From positions 62,001 through 126,000 of the forward strand of contig JAEPRB010000009.1 in assembly GCA_016758965.1 (NCBI GenBank): a stretch of 64,000 nucleotides of DNA, in the 5' to 3' direction. The DNA is from Circinella minor. Its lineage: Eukaryota; Mucoromycota; Mucoromycetes; Mucorales; Lichtheimiaceae. Below are positions 38,851 through 51,018 of the stretch, piece after piece. Positions within the stretch are counted from its first letter, which is position 1, and each line of letters begins with the position of its first letter. Under the pieces are notes generated by a model. The model was not told where the DNA came from and made no database searches. It saw only the letters and a program-made list of their open reading frames with translations. Made by a program: the position numbers and the translations under genes.

Positions 38851-41777
38851 GTATTTCAGAATGCGTATGTAAAATTGAACGTAGTCTGGGTCAGAAGAAA
38901 AAGCACTCGAAAGCATTACACCTACTATATTATTATTATATACAAACATTTGAGCTTTACAATCTAATATATACGTATATATAATATTTTTCTTTTTTCA
39001 CCACCAAGAATAGCATTTAATGGTATCTATGCTAGCTTGTGTAAAATATGTAACAACAATAATATGCAAAATAACTGTTGACTAAATCTCTTCGTCTGTT
39101 AATGGTGAGATATATATAAGGCTAGGTTATTAAACATTATTAAGTAGCATGTGTGTGTTATTTGCTCACCTTGATGATGGTAAAAGGTTGTTTCGCGGAT
39201 ACTATTTAGTGTTAAAAACTATAATCTAAACCAGTACCAACCACATGTAGCAACAATGAATGACCTCTTTTTTAAAACATCAATTAAGAGCCACAGCTGC
39301 TATTTAACTCTTTTTATCATTACTTGTTACTATTTGTTATCTAGAAATTAATGTTCCATATGCAAGAAAAAAAACCTGAAGAAAATGGAACGATATAATT
39401 TGTTACTCAGAATCGTAATGGTTTTACAGCAATTATCGATAATATCCTGAATATTTACATGAAAAAATTAAAAAAAAAATTATACCATATAAATATCACT
39501 CTTTTTTAACACACACTATCCAAAGAAGTAACAATTGGGGTAAGATGGTAAGTGTTTTAGCGACAACATAATGTTTCGTTCTTAACGTCATTATTCATTT
39601 TGTAAAGAAATGCTCTGTAAGTATATTCGTACGCGAATTATTACAATATCACCAGTGTCAAAAAAAAAAAAACAAAGGAAACAACAGATTATTTATATTG
39701 TAGTAGTATGTATGTGTGTGACACAATCTTTGTTAGGTCACGCGAATCAGTATAGTATAATCAGTTCCCATCATCATACAATACGTACATTTATGCTGTG
39801 TAATAAAATGATCTGGGTATATGATATTACATCACCAGACAGTTTGTTTCATTTTTCATGTGTGAAAATCTTTTATTAAAATTGTTTGATTCGGGATGTA
39901 TGTTTACATCTTGTTCTCAAAGCTTTTTTAGTACAATAAAAATAACAATACAGTATGTATATATCGATTGACAGCAAAAAAAAAGTATATAATGCATAGG
40001 TTATAAAATATATAAATTCAAACAAACCATTACTCTTGTTAGAGACGTGGAATCTAACCTAGCTATATATCCAATACTGCTTACCGTATATAGAAAAAAA
40101 GTATCATACGAGAGTCATGGTGACAACATCAGTGATGATACATCATGTTTGTTGAAGTTGTCCCAAGCTATTTTTGAATGCTTTGGCTCTGAAAATAACT
40201 GAAGTATTTTCAGGGGCTTCTGTATTAGCGATTGATTACTAATATACTATTCGAATTAAACTCTTACATTGCTCCCATTGAAGTTCGTTTATATTATTAA
40301 CATGGGAACAGCTCCCATCACATACATTCATGGTATAATATAGGTCCGAATTATTAACATCTGTTTATTCATCACTAAGAATCATTTTTAACCGCGTTTT
40401 TTTTTACGTTGCATACGCACTACGCTTATTTATTTTATCACTGTCCTTACTCGTAAAATACTTCTTACTCAATGACTATGAAAATGGATAATGTATTGTC
40501 AATAATGTTCTTTGTAGCCATGGGATATAATTTCTTCTACTATCTCTGTTTTTCTTTTTTCTCCGAAAAAAAATACAGTTGTTCCAAGTCTATGAAAACA
40601 TTTAATATAGAAGATTATCTAAATAGATAATGCCAAAGGATTAGTATTTTGACGTGTTGCCATAATAGGAATTAAATAACATGATCTGCATAAACAGGTA
40701 CATAAACCAACAGCTCCTTATATATAGATAATTGTAGCATCTTATTTTCCTTAACTCTAGAAGTAGTATCGACATACGTAGACACATAGAATTAATTGTA
40801 CTTGTATATCTCTTTATATTATGTACGTATTACAAAATGGTTTCTCTTTCTATAACGTCGTTAAAAAGGAAACTCATATAGACTCAAGAAACTGTCACTT
40901 AAAAAAAAGAACCATGGACAGTATTGAGTCTGTTATTTTTTTTTTCATTATTAACAATAATCTAAAAGATTGCTAATTAATAAAAACATGACCAAATAGT
41001 TGTTATTTTGTTGTTGTTATTGTTTATTTGTATATATCTACTTATTTGTAGTATCAGTGATAATAACAATAACAATAACCTTTTTTAGTCATTTTTTTTT
41101 CAATAAAATCCACTTCAACCCTCTAATAATAATATTCATGCAGAATTAAAAAGATAATGGGTAAGATTTTTTAAAACTAGTAAAAAAAATGACTATATCA
41201 TATTGGGTTTGAGAGCGGGGGTACGAAGAAAAAGATGTGTGGAAGGGGTGCTGATATATATAAAATCGATGATGGTGATAAAATTGGCATGGCGACCGAA
41301 AATGGATTGTGTGGGGAGAAGAAAGAAAAAGATTATTTTATTAAAAAAAAGATTGATTTATAGACGCTCGTGAAGTCACGCTTTTTTTCTTTTATAAAAT
41401 ATATATATATATGAAAAATGAGGATCACAAGGTGAACCGGAATGAATAATGTATAAATCTATAATATATTTTCTATTACATATCGTGTTAAGAAAGTAAA
41501 GGGCACATACAAACAAACTTGTGATTTCCGTTCTGGCGAACACAGAATTTTTAGTTTATTTAGTCAAGTTGTTGTTGTTGTTGTTGTCCCCCTTTTTTCA
41601 CTTCTTTTTCTTTCCGTCTTTTTTTTCCACAACTTTATCAATATAATATTCTTCTTTTTTCATATTTTACTCTTTATTTTTTCATACTCTATATCATTTT
41701 AAGAAAGCTTTCGATATATAGACATCCATTATAATAATTAGATATAAATATCAATAACAATTATAATAATAAATAAA
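38851..41777. other. Long intergenic region without recognised genes
   Basis: About 2.9 kb of AT-rich DNA. Short ORFs such as 39610-39879 are not protein-like. GTT repeats near 41012-41030 and 41568-41586 are the only simple repeats of note. The last 200 bp form the CT-rich promoter and leader of the LITAF gene. Confidence 0.4.
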
Positions 41778-43028
41778 ATGAACGAATCAAAACCACGAAG
41801 AACATATTTATTATTACCAGATCGATTTGTATCTTCGATTGTTCACAAATACCGACGAAGACAGAGAAAACGCGCAGACAGTGGGCATCATACTAATATG
41901 ACCAATGATGATATTGATGATCCAAGGCGTTATTATTATGAACAGCAGGAACGAAATAATAGTCATAAAAATAATGTTTTTAGCTATCAAAACAATAACA
42001 CTAGTAATGCCAGTAGTAGGAGAAGTAATAATAATAATAATGAATCATATTATAGCAACAATAATAGCAATGTACAATCCAGTCGACGATCATCACTAAC
42101 TACATCATCGTCGTCAGATGACGGAGAGAATAATGATGATAACGCTTCTTTACGATCCGCTTGTTCCGGCATGACCCCGCGACCAACTGCATCTTTAGCT
42201 GCGGAATCCGGAATGTCTGTACGGTTACAACATTATCAAGTGGGTACACCTGTTTCGTACGCGCTCAATGTTAACAATGATAACGAGAGTTTATCTTCCA
42301 CATCCTCTTCATCACTAGCACCATCAGAACCCCTTTTTTTATCATCATCACGACCTCCACGACCTCTTCCAAATTCTTCATCAACATTATCATCTTTTCC
42401 TCATCGTAGTAATAGTAATATCAATGAAACAAATCAACAGCACCAACAACAAAGACGAGAAGAGCGACGTTCATCTTTTTTCAGACGCAGAAGACCAAGA
42501 ATAAGACAAGATTCAAGTAATCCAAGTATAGCGAATTCATGGCGCATTCGACGAGCGCGTGCATCGATTGAAGAAGATCAACCATTGCCAGATTTTGAAA
42601 CTCAGGTATTTTGTGCTACATGTGAAAAATGGGTTCAATCTCGTATTCGGTATCGATTAGGTGCACTGACCTGGCTCGTAGCATTTACTTTGTAAGTTTT
42701 TTGTTAGTTCACAATATAATAAATTATATGAGGCACATTTATTATATGATAATTTATCCAATTTTTTTTATTACTTTATAATTGTAAAAAAAAAAATTAA
42801 CTTTTAATCAAACATTTATATTTATTTTAGATTTTTATGTACAATTATTTTATTTTGGGTGCCTTTTTATGTAAAGTATTTTAAAGGTAATAAGTGAAAA
42901 ATAAAAAGAAAAGAGAAACAAAATAATTGTATTCACCTAAAAGAATCTTTTTTTATTATTATTATTCAGATGTGGTCCATTATTGTCCAGCCTGTGGTAC
43001 AAATATCGGAAGACATACAAAATTATAA
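41778..43028 (+). CDS. LITAF-domain membrane-associated protein (342 aa)
   Basis: Three exons: 41778-42691, 42831-42886, 42970-43028; phases agree. The first 270 residues are low-complexity (Asn, Ser, Arg, Pro) with basic patches. The C-terminal 70 residues form a LITAF domain: a first zinc half CATCEKW, a hydrophobic stretch spanning the first intron (LTWLVAFTLFLCTIILFWVP), then HYCPACGTNIGRH as the second half. In known LITAF proteins the CxxC and (H)xCPxCG halves bind one zinc and the hydrophobic loop inserts into the cytosolic face of endosomal or lysosomal membranes. A role in membrane trafficking is therefore likely; targets are unknown. The long disordered N-terminus is unusual compared with the short animal proteins. 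Confidence 0.88.
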
Positions 43029-44318
43029 ATCGGAACAGTAGTACTTTTCAAGTTACATGTAATAATAGAGAGAAAGAAAGAGAGAAAAAAGGGGAGTTAA
43101 GTAAATAGTAATAAAGAAAAATTATAAATATAACATAAATATAACATTATTATTATTACTTTGCTGTATAAAAAGAAAATCAGCCAAAAATAATGTCTTT
43201 AAGCTTAAAAGGCAATTTATATATAAGCTGGTTACAAAAACGAAATGATATATATACTTTATACATTTTATTAGAGAAGTAACAAACATCAAGGGGCTTT
43301 TTATTTTAATTTATCGCCGACTCTTGCAGGGCGGGGATTGTATTTGATTTTCTAATATAGTTTAAGTTATTTGAGAGCTTAAAACGAAAATAGCAAAACG
43401 GAATGGTTTTTAAAAAGAGAAATTTTTGAGTGGCGTTATCCATCTATTTTTAATTCATGTCCCTTTTTTTTTTTTTTTTTACAGTAATCAATAATGGAAT
43501 CACCGAAATCAAAAAGGGGATTGCGTAGATTAACTCTTCTAAATCAAGATAGAAAGAGCCAATTTTATTATTCAGTTTATCACACATTTTAGATAGATGC
43601 AGCTGTATATTCCTCCCCCCCAAATTTGACCTTCTCTTTTATCAACCCCTTATTCATCCCCCCAAGAAAATCAAAACCAAAACCGCTGTCTGGAACTTTT
43701 TTTCTGAGTTCAACCCATTATTTTGGTTAAAAATGTAGGGTCAATGAGGTTTGCTAAAAAAAAAAAATTAAGGAAGGACATCAATAAAAAAGAAAAGAAA
43801 AAGATAGAGATACACGAATAAGGACTTATTCACTTCGATTGGAGGCTAATCTTCTTTGTGGCTAAATACACGTGTTGAATTTATTCTTATCGACTTGTTG
43901 AAATCATATTTGATACAAGTTTACATGCATAATAATAGTAAAGCATCTGCACTGTTGTTTTGCATATGTAAGAGAAAAAAAAACTCAAGCTCGGTGAATT
44001 TTATATTTTCTATGTTTTGTTTCCCTGCGAACAGAAAAAAAAAAGATGTGAGACCTTTTTGAGGAAACGAAGAAAAAAGCAATCTAAAGTATCACATAAA
44101 CCGGCGATCCTAGATTCCTTTTTAGCATTGGTTTGAGTCGGAGACTGATTATCCTGCCATCCACTTGCCAATGAATATAAAGCTTATATATTTAAACCAC
44201 ACATTTCGAATAAAAAACCCAATTTATATTTTTTTTTTTGGTTCTTTTTTTCCTCTTTTCTTCTCTTCTTCTTCTTTACTTCTTACATCCCTTTTTCACA
44301 ACTTTATCATAAATCATC
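43029..44318. promoter_or_regulatory. Intergenic and UGDH promoter
   Basis: 3' UTR of the LITAF gene, then about 1 kb without a gene. Close to the UGDH start there is a TATATATTTAAA stretch near 44185-44197 and a dense CT-rich leader at 44230-44300, as expected of a strongly expressed fungal gene. Confidence 0.45.
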
Positions 44319-46321
44319 ATGAGCGTCAAGAACATTTGCTGTATCGGTGCTGGTTATGTCGGTTAGTATACATACAAATTAAACTATATAATTTTCTATA
44401 GGTGTTTGGGTGGAAGTCAGGTTGGGTTGTCATAGTGATTGATGTACTCGGGAAAAAATAATAAATTGAGGACGGTAGTACTAAAAATAAACATAATATT
44501 AATAAAAAATTAACAGGTGGACCTACCTGTGCTGTCATCGCTTACAAGTGCCATGACATTAAGGTTACCATTGTTGATTTGAACCAAGCTCGTATTGATG
44601 CTTGGAACTCTGACAAGCTCCCCATCTACGAACCTGGTCTCGAAGAAGTTGTCTTTGACCGTCGTGGTAAGAACTTGTTCTTCACCACAGATGTTGATGG
44701 CGCCATCAGCGAAGCTGACCTCATCTTTGTTTCCGTCAACACCCCTACTAAGAAGTCTGGTATGGGTGCTGGTATGGCTGCTGATTTAGCGTAAGTAACA
44801 CTTTATTTTATTCTTTAAAAAAAAAGGAGAGAAAAATAGAAAAACATAATATATTGTGAGTTTCAGAGCATATGAATATTCTTTTTTTTTGACATATTTT
44901 TATTTAATTTATTTATTATATAGTTATGTTGAAAGTGCCACTCGCCGTATTGCTGAAGTTTCTAAGACCTCCAAGATTGTTGTTGAAAAATCTACTGTTC
45001 CTTGCCGTACTGCTCAAAGCATGCGTACTATCTTGGAAGCCAACTCTACTCCCGAAGTTTCTTTCCAAATCCTTTCTAACCCTGAATTTTTGGCTGAAGG
45101 TACTGCCATCGATGACTTGTTCAATCCTGACCGTGTCTTGATTGGTGCTTTGCAAACTGAAGAAGGTATTGCTGCCCAAAATGCTTTGGTTGAAGTTTAC
45201 ACTCACTGGGTTCCTCGTGAACGTTGTATCACCACTAACTTGTGGTCTTCTGAATTGTCCAAGTTGGTAAGTGTCTCATCTTTTTTTTTAAAGATATATA
45301 TATATTGTACATTTTATGTATAGTTGATATCTATGATATCTAGAAATTATTTTGGGGAGCAAAAAAAAAAGGGTGGGGATTGGTTGGGGCTTAGATAATG
45401 AATAGATGAAAAGGTTTAGTGCAATTGAAAAGAATAGGGTTTGAAAAAAAGAAAGGAAAGAAAGGGCCTTGTGTTTTTTCAAACGATAAGGGAAATAAAT
45501 GTTTTAGTTAATTTAATGAAAATCGACTAATTTGTTTTATTTATTAATTATTATTATTTCTTTAGGCCGCTAATGCTATGTTGGCTCAACGTATCTCTTC
45601 CGTCAACGCCTTGTCTGCTATCTGTGAAGCCACTGGTGCTGATGTTGATGAAGTTTCCCGTGCTTGTGGTCGTGACACCCGTCTTGGCTCCAAGTTCTTG
45701 AAGGCTTCCGTTGGTTTCGGTGGTTCTTGTTTCCAAAAGGATATCCTCAACTTGGTCTACTTGTCTGAACAATTGAACTTGCCCGAAGTTGCTGCTTACT
45801 GGAAGCAAGTCGTTATCATGAACGAATACCAAAAGAAGCGCTTTGTCCGCAAGATCATCTCCACTTTGTTCAACACCATTACCAACAAGAAGATTGCTGT
45901 CCTTGGTTTTGCATTCAAGAAGGATACTGGTGATACTCGTGAATCCGCTGCTATTACTTTGATCAAGGACTTCATTCAAGAACACGCTCGTGTTGCTATC
46001 TATGATCCCAAGGTCGAACATGAACAAATCTATATGGATTTGTCTGAACCTGGTGTCGTTGATACTCGTAAGGAAGTTGAAAAGCATATCCAAATCTGTG
46101 CTTCTCCCTATGAAGCTGCTGAAGGTGCTGATGCCGTTGTCATTGTTACTGAATGGGACGAATTCAAGGATGAAAACTTGGACTATGAAAAGATCTACCA
46201 AGGTATGAACAAGCCTGCTTTCTTGTTCGATGGTCGTTTGTTGATTAACGCTGCCAAGTTGCGTCAAATTGGTTTCAAGGTCAATGTTATCGGCAAGAAT
46301 GAACTTGCTGGTACTGCATAA
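44319..46321 (+). CDS. UGDH: UDP-glucose 6-dehydrogenase (471 aa)
   Basis: Oxidises UDP-glucose to UDP-glucuronate with 2 NAD+, supplying glucuronic acid for polyuronide wall polymers. Exons: 44319-44361, 44517-44790, 44924-45266, 45566-46321; phases agree. The NAD-binding GxGYVGG motif is split by the first intron (CCIGAGYV then GGPT). Other marks: [54 protein letters not shown], the lid/hexamer region [19 protein letters not shown], and the catalytic Cys in [13 protein letters not shown]. The length suits eukaryotic UGDH. Codon use (GCT, GTC, AAG, TTG, CGT) is much more biased than in neighbouring genes, which suggests high expression. The 237-aa antisense ORF is a shadow of this bias. Confidence 0.97.
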
Positions 46322-46982
46322 GTTATTTTACATTTTTGCATATTTTCACTTTTATTTTTCTTCACGTTTTATCCCATCCCCTCTCAATCCCCCCCCTCAA
46401 TCATCATGTGTCTTTCTTGTACAGAAATTTCTTTATTTAAATCCTTCATCTTTCTCTCTATTACCTGTTGTTGTTTTAAATCATAACAGAAACATAAACT
46501 TTTCCACCCATATAAACTTTTTTGTTTACCATGTTACCTTTTTTTCTTTACTAGTTAAAAAAAGAATTAAAAAAAAGAAACAAATCTTTTTTATTTTGTT
46601 GTACAAGTTTTTGTCTTTTTTTTTGTCATTTGTTTCTTTATCTTTTTTCCAGCAATATAAACAATTCATCAATTTATGAACCCTTTAATTAGGCTTGACT
46701 TTTTTTTTGGCAGGGGAAGAAGAGAAAAAAAAGATATCAATGGGAAAGGATGGAAGAAATAACCAGGAAAGGTTAATAACAATGTGATTTGTATATGATA
46801 TATCGATATTATTATGGCTGGGTAAATGATAAAAATACCAGTAGTATTTAAACTACCAAATGATTGTTCAATTTAACGAACACGTTTTAGCCATGAACCC
46901 AGTTGCCTTCTCCGAGATTTTTTTTCATCCAATTAGATATTTAAAAGAAAAAGGTAGGAATCCAGAAATAATTTACCACGTC
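46322..46982. other. UGDH 3' UTR and intergenic
   Basis: CT-rich at 46330-46470, then AT-rich with homopolymers. No gene seen. Confidence 0.4.
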
Positions 46983-47010
46983 TACAGTGTTTCGCGTTTA
47001 AAAATATAGA
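46983..47010 (+). repeat. Solo terminal-repeat remnant of the 3.9-kb element family
   Basis: TACAGTGTTTCGCGTTTAAA continues as AAATATAG, matching the outer end of the 20863 element at 24 of the first 27 positions. No partner arm was found nearby. Confidence 0.5.
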
Positions 47011-47185
47011 AATTGAGTGAATTTTTGCTTTTATAAAATACAGTCAACCCCCGGTTTTTGCACACCTGAGATTTCCTGACTTGAGACTTGACATATATTT
47101 AAATACAGCATCTAGTCAATTATTCCACCTTTGGTAGCATTTTGGGTATTTCCATATTTGGATAATGATTCGTAAGAATACTATA

Positions 47186-47984
47186 GTTGGAATTTTTTTA
47201 TTTATTTATTATGGAAGACTGTGACATTCGTCTATAGACATACAGTCGCTTTCTTGCGGTACAAAGGGATAAGAATATATATAAAAATGAATATTAAGAG
47301 CGTTGCTATCATAACCAAAAAAAACCCTTAATGGGAAAAAAGTTTGGTGGAGGAGTAGTCGGGGAGTAATGAGAAGATGTTTAACTAAGGTATTAAATAA
47401 AAAGACAATGTACATGGTAAAGGAAGAGTTACAAATATAAGCTTATATGTTGAAAGGGGATGTAATTGAGGTGGCTGCCTGAAGGGCTTCTTCAAGGGCT
47501 GGTTCTTCAACATAATTATATGTGTCAGCAGGATGACTGAGCCTGTCTATTTCCCCGAGTACATAAAGTAAGGCGGGCCAAGTGGATCGCCATTTACCAA
47601 GGGTAAGGCCAACTTCGGAACGTGGTAACCTATTGAGAATATGATCATTAGGTTGTTGAGGTGAAACCAAGTTTGGAATAGGGCCAAACGCTCCGAGTAG
47701 GTTTTTTAAAAGATGTTGCAGAAGTGAGCAGGTGGTATAATGTTCTCTGGTAGCTGCTGTTGCACCACAACGACAGTCTTGTAGTGAGTATGAAGGAAGC
47801 CAGTGCATACGCCATTTAATTAAACGATGTCGATCTCTTGAGGTAACTGGTAAATAAAGAATTGGGTCAATGCGGCGGTCGATTCGAAGACATTGTACTG
47901 TTTTCCTGTTTTTGCCTCGGTCAGTATATTCTTTGTCTCGTTTTTGTTTGACTGTATCCTTGATTGGACATTGTGGTGCTTCTG
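47186..47984 (-). mobile_element. 5'-truncated LINE with 14-bp target duplication
   Basis: The direct repeat GTAAGAATACTATA occurs at 47172-47185 and 47985-47998, exactly bordering this segment. On the minus strand the segment ends in an A-rich TAATAAATAAATAAAAAAAT tail, as expected of target-primed insertion. The interior is the end of a reverse-transcriptase ORF and a 3' UTR. Confidence 0.75.
47443..47984 (-). pseudogene. LINE reverse-transcriptase C-terminal fragment
   Basis: About 180 codons open from the truncation point to a stop at 47443. It contains RLIKWRMHWLPSYSLQDCRC and CRCGATAATREHYTTC, the Cys/His motif found near the C-terminus of many fungal and other LINE ORF2 proteins, then a helical tail. 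The catalytic reverse-transcriptase core is missing, so the copy is dead on arrival. Family assignment is from memory of such motifs. Confidence 0.65.
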
Positions 47985-48169
47985 GTAAGAATACTATACA
48001 CAATTATTAAATTATAGTATAGTTTACTCCCGATTAGCGCAACTCGCCCAAAAACCTTGATGCAAGTTGCAAGTTGCGGTTCATTAAGTATTTTTAACAT
48101 TTCCAAAAACCAATGGTGCAGAACCGGGAGATTTGCACAAGCGAGAGGTGCAAAAGCGGAAGTTGACTG

Positions 48170-49495
48170 TAGTCCCTAACTCGTATTTGTGCCATGTGCT
48201 TGTTTGTAACTACAGGTAAGAAATATTAGTAGAACTTATAAAAGTATTTCAAAACAATAGAAGAATATTTGTTTTTTTAACAAATTATGTTATAGTATTC
48301 AACTGGACAAGTAGTAGGGATGAAGGGAGAGGGGGAAATCATTTTGGGAAAACGTAGAAAAAAGGATCAAAAAGAATACTCTCCATATATATTTCAATGT
48401 AAACCTACTAAATTCCATCTTTTCCTCTCTTCGAATGATAGATAGAAACTCAATTCACTCTAACCAAAATAAAAAAAAAGTATTACAGGATTTTCCTAAT
48501 GATTGGCGGGGCCTTTTCTCCCATCATGATGGTGTAATCTTTCAATGTCATCGATGCAGCCAGTCAAGTAGGGTATTTTGGTTGATATTGCTCTCTCACT
48601 TAAAATCTATATTAATTTAATTATTACCAAAAAAACTGATGGGTGATTTTCATGCGCATAAAAAAAACGAAAATAAAATGATTAATTTGCCCAGATTCTC
48701 TTCTAGGGTATCAACAATTTAAATAAAAAGAGATGAATGGGCTTCAATCAATAGCATAAATGATAAATATGTTTGACCAAGTCTAAAAAAGTTACTTTGT
48801 TACTTGGATAATAATAATCTTGTTTAACAGAGGAAAAATCTTGCAGCATGCCGACTAGAAGGAAAGCTTGAATTATTAGAAGTGAACGAGCAATAGAACA
48901 AGAAGACGAGGGATTAACGTGAAGAACAAACTGAAGAGGAACAAGAAAAAACAAACCAGCAAATTGATTTATTGTCAAACATATGATAATTCTCACAAAA
49001 AAATAAAATAGTGATGATGATTAAGTAAAAGAAAAAAAGAAAGTGACTATATATATTTACCTTTTTATCAACAAGATTTCTGGATGATATACTTAAAATA
49101 ATACGCAATCAACAATGTATCAATATAGTGAAGAAAGAAATGTTTACACAATCGTTCTTAAAATTTATATAGTATTCTATATAAACATTTGTATATGTCA
49201 TTAGTATGGTTAAAAACAAGGAAACGGATGAATGGTGCATATTAAGTATGCATTAGTTTTGCCGGCGTTATCATGTGAACCTTTCAAAACTATGCTGACT
49301 ATTTTGATTAAAAACTCAAAACTTTTTTCTTTCTTTTGCAAACTCTATTCAAAAATGATCGAATTTATCTTGGAATTGAAAAAGTTAAGAAGTAACAGTT
49401 TAATAACATCAAAGGATATTGTTACCTGACACGTTGTGTGGTAGTTTTGTTTGGTCAGACCAAAGATAAGGTTCACGTGATTTGTGAATTAGAAT
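48170..49495. other. Intergenic, mostly featureless
   Basis: AT-rich. A short open stretch at 48489-48570 after a TTACAG acceptor (NDWRGLFSHHDGVIFQCHRC) looks weakly protein-like but has no partner exons. Nothing else. Confidence 0.35.
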
Positions 49496-49628
49496 TTGAT
49501 CCTTGGGTGGTCATATGACCCCTCAAGTATGTATAAATATGGGCGGTCCAGCCGCGAATTAATAAATGATCATCTTTTCTATCTCTTTCACTTTTACTTT
49601 TACCTTTTTCTTTTCTTTTATTTTGACA

Positions 49629-50441
49629 GACTTTTCAACAAGGGAATCTCCACCACGTGTCATACCTGTTTTGAAAATGCTGGCTTTGTAAGTCAAGAAG
49701 TTTCAGAAAGAAAATTTACGAATGCAGTACAAAAGATCGCAGCCCGAAAGTCTAGCAAGTTACAAGAATGGTGTTTCGATCAAGTTGTGGAAAAGTTTCC
49801 AGTAAGTTGCTTGAAACGATAGTATTGGCTTGTATCAAAAAAGAACATTGATGGCTAACATTTTTTATGTCTCATATGCTTATTTTACAAATTAGATTTT
49901 CAAAACAGATGTATACAAGGCGTTTTGACGTACTACTGCCATCAGTGAAGCAACAGAAGACACAATCACCGCTAATATAGAGTTAATAGAGAAAAGACAG
50001 CAAGAAGTCAGGAGAATGTTAAGTAAGTATACAAATATATTAATTTACAAACCTTCTCACGCTTGAATGGTTTCTCTTTTTTTTTGAACTCGTCTTAATT
50101 AATCTTTAGTTTTTGTCAACAAAATAAAGAGAACAAGACTAGTTTATCACAGAATCAACAACAACAGCCTCAATCCCCCACCTTCCCCTTTACCTGAACA
50201 AAGTGCTTCATCAAGCTCAGCACCAGTATAACCAGCTTATGATTATATCGAACAACAACAACCGCAAGGCCAATCCCAACAAAGCGCAGCAGCATCCACC
50301 GGTCTTGCATCAGTTCCAGTAATTTACGATTGTATGACACATCAGCAACATCAAACAGAAACAGAAGAACCAAGTCATGATCAATATGCGGGTATATGAT
50401 ATGATGAAGGTCCAGCTGCTTGTGTAGAAGGAGAAGAAGAA

Positions 50442-50476
<35 letters not shown>

Positions 50477-51018
50477 TGTCTATGAACCTACATTGATATT
50501 GTTTTTCACGCACTATTTTAGAGATATGCTCAGGTTTATATTTGTTTGGAATGATTGTATTATACTATGCCAAATCACTCACCGTTCTTTTCCTCAAAAT
50601 ATTTATAGATGTACAACCACCAGTTAGTTACTCCAGGATCCAATCAAGAAAGATTTGGGGGTATGAGCCGATCAGATGAAGAAATGGAAGTTTTCGAAAG
50701 CGCAGAGACAATGGAAGGTGTTGAATCACTCTTATGTGACATATACTTAACAAAAACTCCATGACAACTATAGAATATACTACGCAAGACTGCAGCAAAG
50801 ATAATGAGTCAAACAGCACAAAAATCTACAGCGGATCGACCTACTTATTCCCCTCCATTATCCTTCTAAGCTACAATTCAAATATTACAAGTTAAACCGA
50901 ACCAGGAAACCTAAAGCTTCTGTTCCATCACCAGCAACAAAATCATCATCGACAACAACAATAACAGAAACCTCGGCCGATACTTCTAGTAATAAAAAGC
51001 AAAGACTCACCAAATAAT
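49629..51018 (+). pseudogene. Decayed multi-exon gene, unidentified
   Basis: A TATAAATA at about 49533 and a CT-rich leader precede coding-like DNA. The first stretch (49631-49800; VSERKFTNAVQKIAARKSSK, LQEWCFDQVVEKFP) ends at a good donor. The next (from 49896) carries IFKTDVYKAF, an in-frame TGA at 49926, then EATEDTITANIELIEKRQQE. A later Gln/Ser-rich stretch has in-frame TAA near 50229 and TGA near 50397, then an acidic run of about 12 Asp encoded by GAC repeats, and further pieces ending KKQRLTK at about 51018. Three stops in otherwise clean frames indicate a pseudogene. The helical start loosely recalls small kinetochore subunits, but I do not claim it. Confidence 0.5.

Larger units (their letters stand above)
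47041..48169. mobile_element. MITE split by a LINE insertion
   Basis: Outer ends CAGTCAACCCCCGGTTTTTG (left) and the reverse complement of CAGTCAACTTCCGCTTTTGC (right), each next to TA (47039-47040, 48170-48171). Removing the LINE insertion leaves about 316 bp. The stretch 48020-48169 also has imperfect inverted ends of its own (TTTACTCCCGATTAGCGCAA against the right end), so it may be a second, inner MITE. Confidence 0.65.

Noticed and set aside
44916..45206. Minus-strand ORF opposite UGDH exon 3
   Set aside because: Antisense shadow of a certain coding exon.
45554..46267. 237-aa minus-strand ORF opposite UDP-glucose dehydrogenase
   Set aside because: It is the mirror of the highly biased UGDH exon; it has no family signature and the sense protein is certain.
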